From positions 124,001 to 188,000 of the forward strand of contig NZ_JAAVLW010000005.1 in NCBI RefSeq assembly GCF_013114835.1: DNA of 64,000 bases, given 5' to 3'. Shown here one piece after another: positions 17,829 through 25,996 of this stretch; position 1 is the first letter of the stretch; each line of letters opens with the position of its first letter. The DNA is from Bradyrhizobium archetypum. Its GTDB lineage: Bacteria > Pseudomonadota > Alphaproteobacteria > Rhizobiales > Xanthobacteraceae. The position numbers were made by a program, and so were the translations under genes. Below the pieces are notes generated by a model. That model was not told the DNA's origin. It ran no database searches and saw only the letters and a program-made list of their open reading frames with translations.

Positions 17829-18077
17829 CTAGTCGAGGAATTGCGCGCCGAGTTCGCAGCCGATCCGCCATGCCAACCGGCACTGACGCGGCCTTCCCTC
17901 CGAGAAGATCACCGTGAATTCGGAAGGGATTTCGGGATATTCGGCGATGATCTTTACACCGCCATCCGACATGTCCGTGATCATGCAGTCACGCGGCAAT
18001 CCGCCGGTCGCAAACTGTATTTTCGCAAAGTTTCTACACGCACGTCGTTCGCTTCTGCGGCGATTCGCTGCCAACAT
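17829..18077 (-). CDS. Short PilZ-domain protein (c-di-GMP receptor)
   Basis: 82-residue stand-alone PilZ domain. Both c-di-GMP motifs are visible: the arginine motif in RRRSERRACRN at the N-terminus and DMSDGG (D-x-S-x-x-G) near residues 35-40. It ends after a beta-rich core (CRLAWRIGCELGAQFLD). The ATG at 18077 has AGGGA eight bases upstream. Its place next to Tad pilus genes suggests, but does not show, a link between c-di-GMP and adhesion or surface behaviour. Confidence 0.82.
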   Translation of the reverse strand: MLAANRRRSERRACRNFAKIQFATGGLPRDCMITDMSDGGVKIIAEYPEIPSEFTVIFSEGRPRQCRLAWRIGCELGAQFLD

Positions 18078-18337
18078 GTCGGTCCCTGACCCTGCTCGAT
18101 GTGATTCACTCGAAGGCCAGCTTTACAGAAGAATCGTTGGAATTGACCTAGCGCGGCGGCGCGCAATGTAGCGGTTGTATTTGAACTCTGTTTACCCAAG
18201 CCGGCCCTAGGACTTCGAACCAGGTCGTGGCGGGGCAACATGCTCAGCGACGCAATTTTCGGCAAATTAAAGGGTTGATCCCCCCTCGTGAGGCGATAGC
18301 CTGACCGCTCGACTCGATTTGGCGGAAACAGACGCGC

Positions 18338-20026
18338 ATGGGAAGCCTCGTTCTTCTCGACCTGATGGGCGGCGTGGCGCTGCTGCTGTGGGGCCTCCAC
18401 ATGGTCCACAGCGGGATCCTGCGCGCGTTCGGGCCGAACCTGCGTCTCTTGCTCGCAAAGGCCCTGAGCAACCGGTTCACCGCCTTCACCGCCGGCCTTG
18501 GCCTGACTGCGCTGCTCCAGAGCAGCACCGCCACGGCGCTGATCACGAGTTCGTTTACGTCGGAGGGGCTCGTCAGCCTCGTGCCCGCGCTTGCCATCAT
18601 GCTCGGCGCCAATGTCGGCACAACGCTGATCGTGCAGATCCTCTCGTTCAACATCGCCGCCGTCGCGCCCGTGCTGTTCATCATCGGCCTGGTCGCTTTC
18701 CGCAGCGGGCCGCGCTCGCGCGTCAAGGACATCGGCCGTGTCTTTATCGGGCTTGGCCTGATGCTGCTGGCGCTGCATATCCTGCTCAATACGCTGGCGC
18801 CGGCGGAGAATGCACCGGGCGTGCGCGTGTTCATGAATGCGATCACCGGCGATCCCGTGCTCTGCATCCTGTTCGCGGCGATCGTGACCTGGGTGGTGCA
18901 TTCCTCGGTTGCCAGCGTGCTGCTGGTGATGTCGCTGGCCTATGCGCATTTCATCACGCCCTACGCGGCGCTGGCCCTCGTGCTCGGCGCCAATCTCGGC
19001 AGCGCCATCAACCCGATCGTCGAGGGCGCCCGCCGCGACAATCCCGCAAGCTATCGCCTGCCGCTGGGCAACCTGCTCAATCGCGTGGTCGGAATCCTGC
19101 TGGTGGCGCCGTTCCTGCAACCGATCGCGGAGTTCCTGATCGCCTGGCAACCGGATGCCGCCAAGGCAACCGCGCTATTCCACATCGCCTTCAATGGCGC
19201 GACCGCCCTTCTCTTCATCGGCCTGCTCGACGGCCTGGCGCGGCTGTTGAAGAGATTGCTGCCCGAACGCATCAAGGAGGCCGACGCGCTGGGGCCGCGC
19301 TATCTCGATGAGAGCGCGCTGGAGACGCCCTCGCTGGCGCTGGCCGATGCTGCCCGCGAGACCCTGCATATGGGCGATCACGTCGAAATCATGCTGCGCA
19401 AGGTGATGGCGGCGATGATAACCAACGACCGCGCGCTGGTCGACGAGGTGTCGCGGATGGACAACCGCGTCGACAGCCTCGACGAGGCGATCAAGCTCTA
19501 TGTCACCAAGCTCACCCGCGGCAGCCTCGACGAGCGCGAGGGGCAGCGGGCGATGGAGATCGTCTCCTTCGCCATCAACCTCGAGCATATCGGCGACATC
19601 ATCGACAAGAATTTGAGCGAGCTCGCCACCAAGAAGATCAAGCGGCGATTCCAGTTCTCGGCCGAGGGCGCCGAGGAGCTCTCAGCCTTTCACAAGCGGA
19701 CGATGGATTCGCTCCGGATCGCGTTCGGCGTCTTCATGTCCGGGGACGTCAACGAGGCACGGAAGCTGCTGGCGGAGAAAGCCGCGCTGCGCAACACGGA
19801 GCTCGCCGCGACCGAACGGCATCTCGACCGCTTGCGCGAAGGCCGGCCCGAAACCATCGAGACCACGTCACTTCATCTCGACGTGCTGCGCGATCTCAGA
19901 CGCATCCATTCGCATATCTGCTCGGTCGCCTACCCCGTGCTGGACGCGGCCGGCGAACTCGCCGCCCATCGCAGCGCCGAAAGCGAATTGCCCGCGCTGC
20001 CCACGGCGGCGCCGAGCCGCCCGTAA
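18338..20026 (+). CDS. Na/Pi cotransporter family protein with C-terminal PhoU-like domain
   Basis: 562-residue inner-membrane protein of the NptA/YjbB type, exporting or importing phosphate with sodium. Two inverted Na/Pi repeats are marked by QSSTATALITSSF (residues 61-73) and a second VHSSVASVLLVM near residue 187. GANVGTTLIVQ and GANLGSAINPIVEG are the paired phosphate loops. Residues from about 340 to 535 form a helical PhoU-like domain (RMDNRVDSLDEAIKLYVTK; NLEHIGDIIDKNL). The stop codon abuts the opposing stop of the next gene with no spacer. Confidence 0.9.
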   Translation: MGSLVLLDLMGGVALLLWGLHMVHSGILRAFGPNLRLLLAKALSNRFTAFTAGLGLTALLQSSTATALITSSFTSEGLVSLVPALAIMLGANVGTTLIVQILSFNIAAVAPVLFIIGLVAFRSGPRSRVKDIGRVFIGLGLMLLALHILLNTLAPAENAPGVRVFMNAITGDPVLCILFAAIVTWVVHSSVASVLLVMSLAYAHFITPYAALALVLGANLGSAINPIVEGARRDNPASYRLPLGNLLNRVVGILLVAPFLQPIAEFLIAWQPDAAKATALFHIAFNGATALLFIGLLDGLARLLKRLLPERIKEADALGPRYLDESALETPSLALADAARETLHMGDHVEIMLRKVMAAMITNDRALVDEVSRMDNRVDSLDEAIKLYVTKLTRGSLDEREGQRAMEIVSFAINLEHIGDIIDKNLSELATKKIKRRFQFSAEGAEELSAFHKRTMDSLRIAFGVFMSGDVNEARKLLAEKAALRNTELAATERHLDRLREGRPETIETTSLHLDVLRDLRRIHSHICSVAYPVLDAAGELAAHRSAESELPALPTAAPSRP

Positions 20027-20365
20027 TCAGCGATCCAGCGTCTTCGATGCCTTGCCGCGGTGCTTGAGGATCAGCATGATGTTGCGGATGTAGATGATCG
20101 TGGCCAGCGACTGGCCGATGATGATCACGGGCTCACGCTTGGCGATGCCGTAGATCAGCGTCATCGTCCCGCCCCCCATCGAGAAGAACCAGAACGCGAT
20201 CGGGATCACGCTTCGTCCGGCGCGCTCGCTCGAAATCCACTGCACCAGAAAGCGCGCGGTGAACAGCAATTGCGCGATCAGCCCAAAGGCCAGCCAGAAA
20301 TCGAATTTGGCGACGAAGACGTCATAGAGGTAATCGCCGAGCGCCTGGCCGTATTGAATCAGCAT
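20027..20365 (-). CDS. LABN-domain membrane protein (lipid-A-disaccharide synthase N-terminal-like)
   Basis: 112-residue membrane protein with three hydrophobic segments. It is a stand-alone copy of the domain found at the N-terminus of some LpxB proteins (QLLFTARFLVQWISSERAGR; IPIAFWFFSMGGGTMTLIYG). Such proteins accompany GT2 and GT39 enzymes in envelope glycolipid operons and are thought to act as flippase or partner subunits. The start at 20365 shares one base with the GT2 stop (TGATG), so the two are coupled. It is the last gene of the four-gene operon. Confidence 0.85.
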   Translation of the reverse strand: MLIQYGQALGDYLYDVFVAKFDFWLAFGLIAQLLFTARFLVQWISSERAGRSVIPIAFWFFSMGGGTMTLIYGIAKREPVIIIGQSLATIIYIRNIMLILKHRGKASKTLDR

Positions 20366-21153
20366 CAAGATACCTCGGTCGCAACAGGCGTCGGCTTCTT
20401 GCGGCGGATCAGCCACCACACGCCGGCGAGATCCATGATCCCGATCCATAGCCGGTCAAAGAAGCCGTAATTGGACACGCCGGACCGCCGCGGCCGGTCG
20501 ATCACGTCGACATAGGCGATGTCGAGGCCCTCGCGGCGCACCAGCGCCGGCAGGAACCGATGCAGCCCGTCGAAATACGGCATCGAGAGGAACACGTCGC
20601 GCGGGAACGCCTTCAGCCCGCAGCCGGTATCGCGGGTGCCGTCGTGCAGGATCGCCTTGCGAACGCCGTTGGCGATCCGCGACTGCAGCTTCTTGAAACC
20701 GGTATCCTTGCGCCCGACCCGCTGGCCAGCGGCGAGGCCGATGCGGCCGCCGCCTTGTTCAACCGCGGCAATCAGATCCGGCAGAAACACGGGATTGTTC
20801 TGACCGTCGCCGTCGAGCGTCGCCACAATGATGCCGCGCGCGGCCCGCACGCCGCTGCGCACCGCTGCCGACTGGCCGGACGATGTGTCATGCTTCAGTT
20901 GCCGGAGCTGTGGATATTGTTTCATCATCGCCGCCAGCCGCTCGGCGGTCGCATCCGTCGAACCGTCATTGACGTAGATGATCTCGTAGGCCCAGCGGCT
21001 GCCGAGCGCACCGACGATTTCCGCAATCAGCGGCGCGACATTGTCCGCCTCGTTGCGCACCGGCACAACGATCGAAACGGCGACCGCATCTCTGTCGGCT
21101 GGGGTCAAATCGGCACTCGTCTGGTTGGTTTGGGAGCACCCGGAACCGGGCAA
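20365..21153 (-). CDS. Glycosyltransferase family 2 (dolichyl/undecaprenyl-phosphate sugar synthase type)
   Basis: 262-residue GT-A fold enzyme. VSIVVPVRNEADNVAPLIAE opens the domain, with YVNDGSTDATAE and the metal-binding ATLDGDGQNNP. The C-terminus (RDTGCGLKAFPRDVFLSMP, FFDRLWIGIMDLAGVWWLI) resembles DPM1/ArnC-like enzymes that load a sugar onto a polyprenyl phosphate carrier at the cytoplasmic face. The downstream LABN protein and upstream GT39 complete the usual carrier-sugar, flip, transfer trio. The sugar is not known. The start at 21153 was kept; shorter starts would still include the first motif. Confidence 0.88.
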   Translation of the reverse strand: MPGSGCSQTNQTSADLTPADRDAVAVSIVVPVRNEADNVAPLIAEIVGALGSRWAYEIIYVNDGSTDATAERLAAMMKQYPQLRQLKHDTSSGQSAAVRSGVRAARGIIVATLDGDGQNNPVFLPDLIAAVEQGGGRIGLAAGQRVGRKDTGFKKLQSRIANGVRKAILHDGTRDTGCGLKAFPRDVFLSMPYFDGLHRFLPALVRREGLDIAYVDVIDRPRRSGVSNYGFFDRLWIGIMDLAGVWWLIRRKKPTPVATEVS

Positions 21154-21179
21154 CTCGGGCCGTCTGGCGGCGTCCGCTT

Positions 21180-22025
21180 TTATGGGGCGAAATGCCCCCC
21201 GGCAACCCTTTTGAGGCGCCCCGAGGAGGGCCCAACGAGGGGCACAATGCTGCCATCAAGCTGGATCGCAAACCCCAGGCGCCGGGCCGCAAACCAGTAT
21301 CGCACGAACATTGCGCCGATGATGCCGATCAGGGCGCCGGCGACCACATCGCTCGGATGATGCGCCAGCAGCACCAGACGGGTCGCCGCAATGATCGCAG
21401 CGTAAACGGCCATCGCCACCCGTGCGCGCGGCCATAGCGCCGATACCGCAAAAGCGAGTGCAAAGGCGGTGGTGGCGTGCCCGGAGGGGAAGCTGAAATA
21501 GGCCGGGTTTCCTGCGAAGTGGGAGAAGTGGAAGGCGTTGGCTTCGCCGCCGACAAAGGGCCGGCCGCGGCCGACGCAATATTTCAGCACTTCGGTCACC
21601 AGACTGGAGACGGCGACCGCGCAGAACAGGAACTGCAGCCGCGTTCCCAGGCCGAGCAGCAGCGAGCGCTTGATGCCATCCAGGGCTGGTGCGACGACCG
21701 CAACTGCAATGAGCAGCACGCCCAGCACCGCCAGCACATATTCGTCCTTGCCGAAATCAGTGAGAATGCGAACCCACCACAGCGAGGGTGTGCCGCGCTT
21801 CGGCATCTGGCTGATTTCCCACACATCGATCGCGTACATCAGCACGATGACCGCACCGCCGAGGCCGGCTGTCAGCCACAACACGTGCCGCGCCGCCCGG
21901 CGCGCGGCTTCGGCCCGCCGCGAATGTGACGGCGAGCGCACGAGTTGCGCCAGTGACTGCCACGCCAGCGTGACGAAGCGCGAGAGGTAGTTTTTAGATT
22001 CGCCGACAGCAGGAGGCGCAGCCAT
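21180..22025 (-). CDS. PAP2-superfamily membrane phosphatase
   Basis: 281-residue membrane protein with all three PAP2 motifs: KYCVGRGRP, PSGHATTAFALAF and TRLVLLAHHPSDVVAG (catalytic His pair). A long hydrophilic N-terminus (about 50 residues) precedes the first helix. Members remove phosphate from undecaprenyl-PP, phosphatidyl lipids or lipid A (LpxE/LpxF type). The ATG at 22025 follows the GT39 stop by one base; an earlier in-frame start at 22058 lies in GT39. Its place between GT39 and GT2 suggests lipid A or carrier-lipid dephosphorylation. Confidence 0.88.
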   Translation of the reverse strand: MAAPPAVGESKNYLSRFVTLAWQSLAQLVRSPSHSRRAEAARRAARHVLWLTAGLGGAVIVLMYAIDVWEISQMPKRGTPSLWWVRILTDFGKDEYVLAVLGVLLIAVAVVAPALDGIKRSLLLGLGTRLQFLFCAVAVSSLVTEVLKYCVGRGRPFVGGEANAFHFSHFAGNPAYFSFPSGHATTAFALAFAVSALWPRARVAMAVYAAIIAATRLVLLAHHPSDVVAGALIGIIGAMFVRYWFAARRLGFAIQLDGSIVPLVGPSSGRLKRVAGGHFAP

Positions 22026-22026
22026 C

Positions 22027-23769
22027 TTACTCCGTGCCTTCCGAGCGGAAGATCGCAATCGAGACCGCCTTGCCCTGCGAGATGTTATAGCCCTCGATCC
22101 GCTTCGCTACATTGTAGCGCAGCCCGATTGCTTCGGCGCGCTGCACGAAGGCGCGTTCGGTGCGCGATTCCACCAGCGCGAAGCGGCAACTGCCCTGCCC
22201 GAGGAAATCCGCAGCGCCCGAGCCGTCGGTCAGCAGCGTGCCGGTACCGGTCATGAAGACGAGGCTCGGCTCGTGAAAGCCCGCCGCGGCGGCCTTTGGC
22301 CCGACGCAGACCACGTTGCGAAGCGCGCGCGCGATCTCGGCACTCGGAAACATCGCGGTCAGCGACGGCATGACGACGCCGTAGATTCCGATCGCCAGAA
22401 ACATGGCGGCGGCGACGGCATTCAACAGCGAGCGTTCGGCGCGGCTGTCCTCGAACATCCACCAGGCGATCAGCCCGAAGATCATCGCGGCCGCCAGAAA
22501 CGGCCAAGCCGGAAACGCAGGGTAATGCGTCAGCTTGATGGCGCCGATAACGGTTATCACCGACGCCCCCGCCGGAATGACAAACCACCAGGCCGCGCCG
22601 CGTATCAGCCAGGACCGCGACAGCACGCGGCGCTCGAGCGCGCCGGCGGTGAGGATCGCAATCGCTGGATAGAGCGGCAGCACGTAATGCGGCAGCTTGG
22701 TCAGCACGAGCTCGAACGCGATCCATGACGGGACCAGCCATGCCAGCAGGTATTGCGCACCGGGCTCGCGCCGCGCGCGCCATACCGCCGGCGCCGCCAT
22801 TCCCGCCAGCGCCGCGCCCGGCCAGAACGTGACCCAGAACAGCAAGAGGTAAAGCCCGGGCGGCGCGCCGTGGGATTCCTGCGCGCCCAGCTTGCTCAGC
22901 ATGTCGCCGCCAAGTGAATTGGAGAAAAACGCCTCACCCGCGCGCCAGAAGATCGCAACGAACCACGGCAGCACCAGCACCAGCGTCCACATCAGCCCCC
23001 ACACTGGGCGCAGCCGCCAGAGCCATGCCGCCGAGCGGTCGAGGATCGCGAGTGCCAGGATGGTCAGTCCGACGAACATCAGGATGAGCGGCCCTTTGAG
23101 CAGGATGCCGCCGGCCAGCGCCGTCCAAAAGATTGCGGGCGCGGTCCAGGGTGGCCGCACCGGGTCCTCGCCGCGCTGCCAGGCCAGATACACCCGCGCC
23201 ATCGCGCCCATCGCAGCGACAACGGTCAACAGCAGCATCGCGTCGGTCTTGGCGAGCCGCGCTTCGACCCCGAGCAGGACGGAGCTGCACATCATCAGCG
23301 CCGCCAGCGCGGCCCCGCGCCGGGTGACGAAGGCGAGCGCCGTCCAATAGGTCAGGAGAACCGCGCCGATCGCGCCGATCAGCGAGGGAATCCGGTAGAG
23401 CCAGATGCGCAACTGCGCCCGCGGCAGCCCGAGCGATGAAGCGGTTTCGACCACGGCGGCCTGCAGCCAATAGATGCCGACCGGTTTCTTGTAGCGAACA
23501 TCGTCCTGGAAGCGGATATCGACGTAATCGCCGCTTTCGACCATCTGCTTGGTGGCCTGCGCAAAGCGCGCCTCGTCGCGGTCGATCGCCGGAATGTTGA
23601 AGAATCCGGGCAGGAAAAGCACGATGCAGCAGAGCATCAGGAACGCGATGGCGCGAAAATGGTTCGCAGTGGCGAAGTCGAACGCAACGGCCAGCCTGCG
23701 GCCGGAATGCGCAGGTTTTACTGGCTGTTGGCCCGATCCAAAGCGTGGGGGGTGCAAGGTTTCCACCAT
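22027..23769 (-). CDS. ArnT-like glycosyltransferase family 39 protein
   Basis: 580-residue multi-spanning inner-membrane GT-C enzyme. The catalytic loop motif DRDEARFAQATKQM (about residues 63-76) and KKPVGIYWLQAAVVE (about 103-117) are hallmarks of ArnT/Pmt/Rgt proteins, which transfer a sugar from a polyprenyl-phosphate donor to lipid A, LPS core or a protein in the periplasm. It is the first gene of the operon GT39-PAP2-GT2-LABN. Rhizobial relatives add galacturonic acid; the donor here is unknown. A small soluble domain follows the last helix. Confidence 0.88.
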   Translation of the reverse strand: MVETLHPPRFGSGQQPVKPAHSGRRLAVAFDFATANHFRAIAFLMLCCIVLFLPGFFNIPAIDRDEARFAQATKQMVESGDYVDIRFQDDVRYKKPVGIYWLQAAVVETASSLGLPRAQLRIWLYRIPSLIGAIGAVLLTYWTALAFVTRRGAALAALMMCSSVLLGVEARLAKTDAMLLLTVVAAMGAMARVYLAWQRGEDPVRPPWTAPAIFWTALAGGILLKGPLILMFVGLTILALAILDRSAAWLWRLRPVWGLMWTLVLVLPWFVAIFWRAGEAFFSNSLGGDMLSKLGAQESHGAPPGLYLLLFWVTFWPGAALAGMAAPAVWRARREPGAQYLLAWLVPSWIAFELVLTKLPHYVLPLYPAIAILTAGALERRVLSRSWLIRGAAWWFVIPAGASVITVIGAIKLTHYPAFPAWPFLAAAMIFGLIAWWMFEDSRAERSLLNAVAAAMFLAIGIYGVVMPSLTAMFPSAEIARALRNVVCVGPKAAAAGFHEPSLVFMTGTGTLLTDGSGAADFLGQGSCRFALVESRTERAFVQRAEAIGLRYNVAKRIEGYNISQGKAVSIAIFRSEGTE

Positions 23770-23848
23770 GCCGTTCGCATACGATGAAACCGCACTGCAA
23801 ACAACACCACAAATCCCTCTAAGTCGTGGTCAACAGAAGGGTTTTTCG

Positions 23849-25996
23849 TCACTGTACCCGGATCACCACGGTGTCGGCCGCCCCCGTCGCGTCGATCACG
23901 GTCAGCCGGGCAAAGCCCGGTCCGGGCGGGTCGACCAGACGCTGGCGGCGACTGTCGATCTCGCCGACGGAAGTGCCGTTCACCATGACGGTCAGCGGCA
24001 GCACGCCGCCGGCCACCTTGACCGGCATGGGCGCGCCCTGCCCGCCGGTTGAACGGTCGACATCGATCCGCGAGCCGTTCAGCGGAAACTGGATCCGCGG
24101 CGCAGCATCGCTGCCGGTCCGGATCAGTTCGCCAACCGGGCGGAAGCGCCGCAACGGCAGCGGTAGCTTGGCGTTGCCAGCAATCAGCGCCCCTTTCGGC
24201 GCCTTCGGCAACGCGGCCGGGATTTTGCCGGTGCGCGCAAACGCGTCGAACAGGATCGGCGCAGCGGCGGTGCGGCCGACCAGACCCGGCACCGGCGCGC
24301 CGTCGGGGCGCCCGACCCACACGCCGATCGTGATGCGGCCGTCAAAGCCGACCGACCAAGCGTCGCGATAGCCGTAGCTAGTGCCGGTCTTGAACGCGAT
24401 TTTGTTGTGCACGCCGTTTTCCGGCGGCGGCGTGCCGAGCAACACATTGCCGACCTGCCAGGCGGCGACCTGGTCCATCAGGCGCAACGGCTCGCGATCA
24501 TCGTTGGCCAGCATGACCTCGCGCAGCGGTTTGGCCGCGCCGAGCCGCGCCAGTCCGGCATAGAGCTGCGCCAGATCCTGGAGCGTGACGCCGACGCCGC
24601 CAAGGCCCATCGCGAGACCCGGTGCCTCGTCCTTCGGCAGCACGAGATTGCCACCGGCCTGCTTCAGCCGCGACGACAGCCGGCTGGAGCCGACGCGGTC
24701 GAGCAGCGCGATCGCCGGCACGTTCAACGAGAGCTGCAGCGCCTTGCGCACCGGCACCGTGCCCTGGAATGTCATGTCGAAATTTTCCGGCGCATAGGAG
24801 CCGAAACGAATGGGACGGTCGTCGATCAGGCTCTCGGGGTGCACAAACCCGTCCTCGAACGCGAGCCCGTAGATGAACGGTTTCAGCGTCGATCCCGGCG
24901 AACGCACCGCGCGGGTCATGTCGACCTGCCCGGCGCGGCGTTCGTCAAAATAGTCGGATGAGCCGACGCGGGCCAGCACGTCGCCGCTTTCATTGTCGAC
25001 GGCGACGATGGCGACCGAAATGTTCGGCCCCTGCGCCACGGCACGGTCGCGCGCCAGCGTCTCCAGCGTTTTCTGCAAGCCCGCGTCCAGCGTGAGCTTG
25101 ATCAGCGGCGCATCCTTCACCGTCGCCATCGCGGCATCGGAGGAATGCGGCGCCAGGATCGGCATTGGCTTGCGCAGCCGCGGCACGGCAACCGCCTTGG
25201 CCTGCGCCGCATCCTCTTTCGACACCACGCCATCCTCGACCATCCGCGCCAGCACGCGGTCGCGGGCGGCGTGCGCCGCTTCCGGATGACGGTCGAGCCG
25301 GCGGCGTTCCGGTGATTGCGGCAGCGCGACCAACAACGCGGCTTCGGCGAGCGAAAGCCGCTTCGGCTCCTTGCCGAAATAGGCGATGGAAGCGGCGCGA
25401 ATGCCTTCGAGATTGCCGCCGAACGGCGCCAGTGCCAGATAAAGATCGAGGATCTCGTCCTTGCTCAGTTGCTGCTCGAGCTGGATCGCGCGCACCATCT
25501 GCCGCAGTTTGGCGTAGACCGAACGCTCGCGCCGCGGCTCGATGAGCCGCGCCAGCTGCATCGTAATGGTCGAGCCGCCGGACACGATATGGCCGCTAGT
25601 TGAGAACTGTAGCACCGCGCGCCCGAGCGCCAGCGGATCGACGCCGCCATGCGACCAGAACCGGCGGTCTTCATAGGCCAGCAGCAGCTTGAGATAGCCG
25701 GGATCGACGGACGTCTTCGCATCCACCGGTAGCCGCCAGCGGCCGTCAGCCATCGCATAGGCACGCAACAGCTTGCCGTTGCGGTCGACGACCGTGGTCG
25801 AAACCTTGCGCGCCGCTTCCAGCGGCAACGGGCCGAGTGAGGCGATCCAGGCGGTGAACGCGGTAGTGATTACGATGAGGACGAAGGCGAGAGACACCGC
25901 GATCCGGAAGAAGCGGCGACGGCCCATACCACCGTCATGCCCGGGCTTGGCCCGGGCACCCACGTCTCCCTTTTGTTGGCGCAACTCTTTGCTCAT
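23849..25996 (-). CDS. pbpC: Penicillin-binding protein 1C (PbpC)
   Basis: Bifunctional peptidoglycan synthase, 715 residues from the ATG at 25996. A membrane anchor lies at about 31-50. The GT51 glycosyltransferase domain (YEDRRFWSHGGVDPLALGRA; GGSTITMQLARLI) is followed by the transpeptidase domain with the active serine in SPGSTLKPFI (about residue 367) and KTGTSYGYRDAW (about 535). A C-terminal PBP1C beta domain completes it. The first codon overlaps the alpha-2-macroglobulin stop by 4 bases. Residues 11-23 are encoded by a REP-like palindrome (25933-25966), so M24 (25927) is an equally possible start. Confidence 0.9.
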   Translation of the reverse strand: MSKELRQQKGDVGARAKPGHDGGMGRRRFFRIAVSLAFVLIVITTAFTAWIASLGPLPLEAARKVSTTVVDRNGKLLRAYAMADGRWRLPVDAKTSVDPGYLKLLLAYEDRRFWSHGGVDPLALGRAVLQFSTSGHIVSGGSTITMQLARLIEPRRERSVYAKLRQMVRAIQLEQQLSKDEILDLYLALAPFGGNLEGIRAASIAYFGKEPKRLSLAEAALLVALPQSPERRRLDRHPEAAHAARDRVLARMVEDGVVSKEDAAQAKAVAVPRLRKPMPILAPHSSDAAMATVKDAPLIKLTLDAGLQKTLETLARDRAVAQGPNISVAIVAVDNESGDVLARVGSSDYFDERRAGQVDMTRAVRSPGSTLKPFIYGLAFEDGFVHPESLIDDRPIRFGSYAPENFDMTFQGTVPVRKALQLSLNVPAIALLDRVGSSRLSSRLKQAGGNLVLPKDEAPGLAMGLGGVGVTLQDLAQLYAGLARLGAAKPLREVMLANDDREPLRLMDQVAAWQVGNVLLGTPPPENGVHNKIAFKTGTSYGYRDAWSVGFDGRITIGVWVGRPDGAPVPGLVGRTAAAPILFDAFARTGKIPAALPKAPKGALIAGNAKLPLPLRRFRPVGELIRTGSDAAPRIQFPLNGSRIDVDRSTGGQGAPMPVKVAGGVLPLTVMVNGTSVGEIDSRRQRLVDPPGPGFARLTVIDATGAADTVVIRVQ
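25933..25966. repeat. REP-like palindrome at the 5' end of pbpC
   Basis: An 8-bp perfect stem TGCCCGGG / CCCGGGCA around the loop CTTGG is flanked by GTCA and CACGTC. This is the layout of a dispersed intergenic palindrome I recall from Bradyrhizobium and Rhodopseudomonas genomes. It lies between the last codons of the alpha-2-macroglobulin gene and M24 of PbpC. In the long reading of pbpC it is translated as GARAKPGHDGG. Confidence 0.65.
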
